The position numbers and the translations under genes are program-made. A stretch of 64,000 nt of DNA, taken from the NCBI RefSeq assembly GCF_021442025.1, contig NZ_CP090446.1, forward strand, positions 3,782,001 to 3,846,000, in the 5' to 3' direction. The stretch comes from Sphingobacterium sp. SRCM116780 (GTDB lineage Bacteria > Bacteroidota > Bacteroidia > Sphingobacteriales > Sphingobacteriaceae). Shown here one piece after another: positions 62,129 to 64,000 of this stretch (positions within the stretch are counted from its first letter, which is position 1; each line of letters begins with the position of its first letter). The notes beneath the pieces are model-generated. The model was not told the DNA's origin. It did no database searches and saw only the letters and a list, made by a program, of their open reading frames with translations.

Positions 62129-63508
62129 ATGGGTGCGATTATTACATTATCAATATTAGCGTTATTGGTACTTTATTTAGGATTATTCAAAGCAAATAAA
62201 TCATTATTGCCTGTTTCTTTAATAGGACTGCTCGTTGTGATTGGTTTCTTGATAAGTAATTGGACATCTGAATCCGTCCCTTTGTATAACGGTATGATTT
62301 TATTCGATCATTATGCCATTGCATTCTCTGTATTATGCGTATTTGTAACCGTATTAGTTTTCGCACTGTCTAAAAGTTACTTTACTTCTTCAAGTGATCA
62401 TATTTCCGAATATTATACCTTACTCTTATTTTCCCTTGTAGGGGCTATTTTAGTAAATAGTTATCATAATTTAGCTTTATTGTTTTTAGGTATTGAAATT
62501 ATGTCTGTAGCGCTTTATATTCTAGTGGGTATCCGTAAAAATGATCCTTCTTCAAATGAGGCTTCGATAAAATATTTCATTATGGGGGCTTTCTCTACAG
62601 GCTTTCTGTTATTTGGTATTACTTTATTGTATGGTGCTTCAGGCACTTTTGATCTGCAAGGAATAAAAGACTATGTCGTCAACAATCCAAATCAAATATC
62701 GCCCTTATTTTACGGAGGGATACTATTGATGATTATCGGATTAACATTTAAGGTAGGGGCAGCACCTTTTCATTTTTGGACACCTGATGTGTACGATGGA
62801 GCTCCTATTTTGATTACAAGCTTTATGAGTACTGTTGTTAAAGTTGCTTCATTTGCAGGTTTGTTACGGTTGTTTACTTTTTCACTGCTTCCGCTACAGG
62901 ATTTTTGGACTCCAATCTTTTTAGGAATAGCGGTTATAACTTTGTTTATTGGTAACCTATCTGCTTTAATGCAATCGTCATTCAAAAGAATGTTGGCCTA
63001 CTCTAGTATTTCACATGCAGGGTATATGCTTTTTGCCATTATAGCTGTTGGTGCCAATTCTGCAAATGCTATTTTCTTGTACGGATGTGCATACTCTTTA
63101 GCAACCTTAACAGCTTTTGCGGGATTAATTCTAGTAAAACGTGCTGTTGGGTCAGATCATTTTGAATCTTTTAATGGTTTAGCTCAAAAGAATCCTTATT
63201 TAGCGGCTGTCATAACTATAGCGATGCTTTCTTTGGCAGGTATTCCATTAACAGCTGGATTTATCGGTAAATTTATGATGTTTAGCTCCGTTATGGATCA
63301 CTACCATATTGTTTTATTGATTATCGCTGTTCTAAATGCGGCTGTTGCAGTATATTATTATTTAAAAGTTGTAGTAGCCATGTATTTTAGAACAGGCGAA
63401 GGTAAGTTGGTTTCGATAAATTTGAATTATGCTTTATTGTTTATCGTAACAACTGTTTTAACTATTTTAATTGGTATTTATCCAAATTGCTTGATGGAGT
63501 TAATTTAG
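62129..63508 (+). CDS. nuoN: NADH-quinone oxidoreductase subunit N
   Basis: A 459-residue antiporter-like subunit, the last of complex I. The conserved glutamate is in LFLGIEIMSVALYILVGIRK, the pumping loop in APFHFWTPDVYDGAPILITS, and the second lysine region in KRMLAYSSISHAGYML. A terminator follows within 30 bp, so the operon ends here. Confidence 0.95.
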   Translation: MGAIITLSILALLVLYLGLFKANKSLLPVSLIGLLVVIGFLISNWTSESVPLYNGMILFDHYAIAFSVLCVFVTVLVFALSKSYFTSSSDHISEYYTLLLFSLVGAILVNSYHNLALLFLGIEIMSVALYILVGIRKNDPSSNEASIKYFIMGAFSTGFLLFGITLLYGASGTFDLQGIKDYVVNNPNQISPLFYGGILLMIIGLTFKVGAAPFHFWTPDVYDGAPILITSFMSTVVKVASFAGLLRLFTFSLLPLQDFWTPIFLGIAVITLFIGNLSALMQSSFKRMLAYSSISHAGYMLFAIIAVGANSANAIFLYGCAYSLATLTAFAGLILVKRAVGSDHFESFNGLAQKNPYLAAVITIAMLSLAGIPLTAGFIGKFMMFSSVMDHYHIVLLIIAVLNAAVAVYYYLKVVVAMYFRTGEGKLVSINLNYALLFIVTTVLTILIGIYPNCLMELI

Positions 63509-63532
63509 CCTAGAGGATAATTAATATATAGG

Positions 63533-63566
63533 ATGCATAGTTTGTAAAAGCTATGCATTTTTTATT
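63533..63566 (+). terminator. Intrinsic terminator of the nuo operon
   Basis: ATGCATAG / CTATGCAT, an 8-bp stem with a 10-nt loop, then a T-rich run TTTTTTATTT. It closes the 14-gene operon. Confidence 0.85.
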
Positions 63567-63609
63567 TTATTTCATGCGTTGTAATTTGGAGACAAATTGT
63601 ATATTGTCA

Positions 63610-64000
63610 ATGAAAACAAGTAACTGCTTAATATTAATGATGTTTCTGATACTAATTATAACTACAATAAAAAGACTTTTTGTTATTGCTGTTGTGCTGA
63701 GTATCTTAACAACCCTCGGATTTGCACAACGAAATATTAAAGGTCAAGTCATCGATAGTAAAACTGGGAAAGGGATCCCTTTAGCCAGTATTTCATGGAG
63801 TGGTCATAATGGAGGGACTTCCACAGATACATTAGGAAATTTTCATGTTATTTTAAGAGCAGAGTTTGATCAGCTTGCTTGCCGTGCTGTTGGTTATGAG
63901 ACCAAAATAGTCGATTTGGATGTGAATAAGGATTCTGTATTGACTGTTTTGTTAATGAGTAAAGAGAATAAGATTGACGAAGTTGTTGTTGAGCGTAAAG
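63610..64000 (+). CDS. Exported protein with carboxypeptidase-regulatory-like domain, 3' end outside window
   Basis: An open frame from the ATG at 63610 (or the ATGs at 63637/63640) runs to the window edge. The N-terminus is hydrophobic and basic (TTIKRLFVIAVVLSILTTLG) with a cleavage site after GFAQ. The mature part opens with NIKGQVIDSKTGKGIPLASI and continues with GTSTDTLGNFHV and RAVGYETK, a carboxypeptidase-D regulatory-like domain. It ends EVVVERK, a linker common before DUF5686 or TonB-receptor plug domains. Most of the protein lies outside, so its class stays open; a large outer-membrane protein is likely. Confidence 0.82.
   Translation, partial: MKTSNCLILMMFLILIITTIKRLFVIAVVLSILTTLGFAQRNIKGQVIDSKTGKGIPLASISWSGHNGGTSTDTLGNFHVILRAEFDQLACRAVGYETKIVDLDVNKDSVLTVLLMSKENKIDEVVVERK

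Overview
The window is an A+T-rich chromosomal segment from a member of the Bacteroidota, most likely Sphingobacteriaceae (Sphingobacterium/Pedobacter-like). The reasons are: repeated TAnnTTTG promoter elements (the Bacteroidota -7 consensus) with little visible Shine-Dalgarno sequence; an OmpA porin with a calcium-binding linker; an exbB-exbD-exbD-tonB-PstS-TPR operon; carboxypeptidase-regulatory-like and outer-membrane beta-barrel proteins; a SUI1/YciH protein; and a 14-gene nuo operon with a short NuoG. The genus is an inference. Apart from one insertion sequence, the content looks like core genome.

Layout. 1-4.8 kb: a 5'-truncated exported protein, then a minus-strand group (LolC/E-type permease, metallo-hydrolase, aroE, TPR protein). 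4.9-9.4 kb: ompA, then a phosphate module (Pit transporter, its DUF47/PhoU-like partner and a PhoR-like histidine kinase). Three TTAACATTAA repeats lie directly upstream of a -7-like box in front of the DUF47-pit pair and look like a PHO box. 9.4-18.5 kb: psd, an exported YwqK/MORN protein, polA, rsgA, and a two-gene exported pair of unknown function. 18.6-25.7 kb: an AsmA-like envelope protein, a parS-like palindrome, a Trk/Ktr potassium uptake pair and a YfhO-family membrane protein. 25.7-28.3 kb: rnhB, a repeat-rich spacer and a complete IS3-family element of 1,429 bp with 25-bp terminal inverted repeats and a 3-bp target duplication. 28.3-34 kb: an outer-membrane beta-barrel protein, a GNAT acetyltransferase, an M16 peptidase and fabD.

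34-41 kb holds an RDD / SpoIIM / membrane protein / DUF4129 / DUF4350 / MoxR / DUF58 cluster. This is a recurrent but poorly understood MoxR-ATPase envelope system, here translationally coupled almost throughout. 41.1-42.5 kb is metK, preceded by a long leader that matches the SAM-II riboswitch pattern and carries a mutually exclusive downstream hairpin. 42.7-50.5 kb: a lipid kinase, a SUI1 factor, a 463-bp spacer with two promoter elements, and the TonB energising operon with its linked PstS-like lipoprotein and TPR protein. 50.6-63.5 kb is the complete nuoA-N operon for respiratory complex I. The window ends inside an exported protein with a carboxypeptidase-regulatory-like domain.

The most useful second looks are the SAM-II-like metK leader, the PHO-box-like repeats, the ~32-bp periodic CCTTACA repeats at one IS end, the 11-bp phased repeat/hairpin beside the IS, the parS-like site and the MoxR cluster. 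I saw no rRNA, tRNA or CRISPR array.
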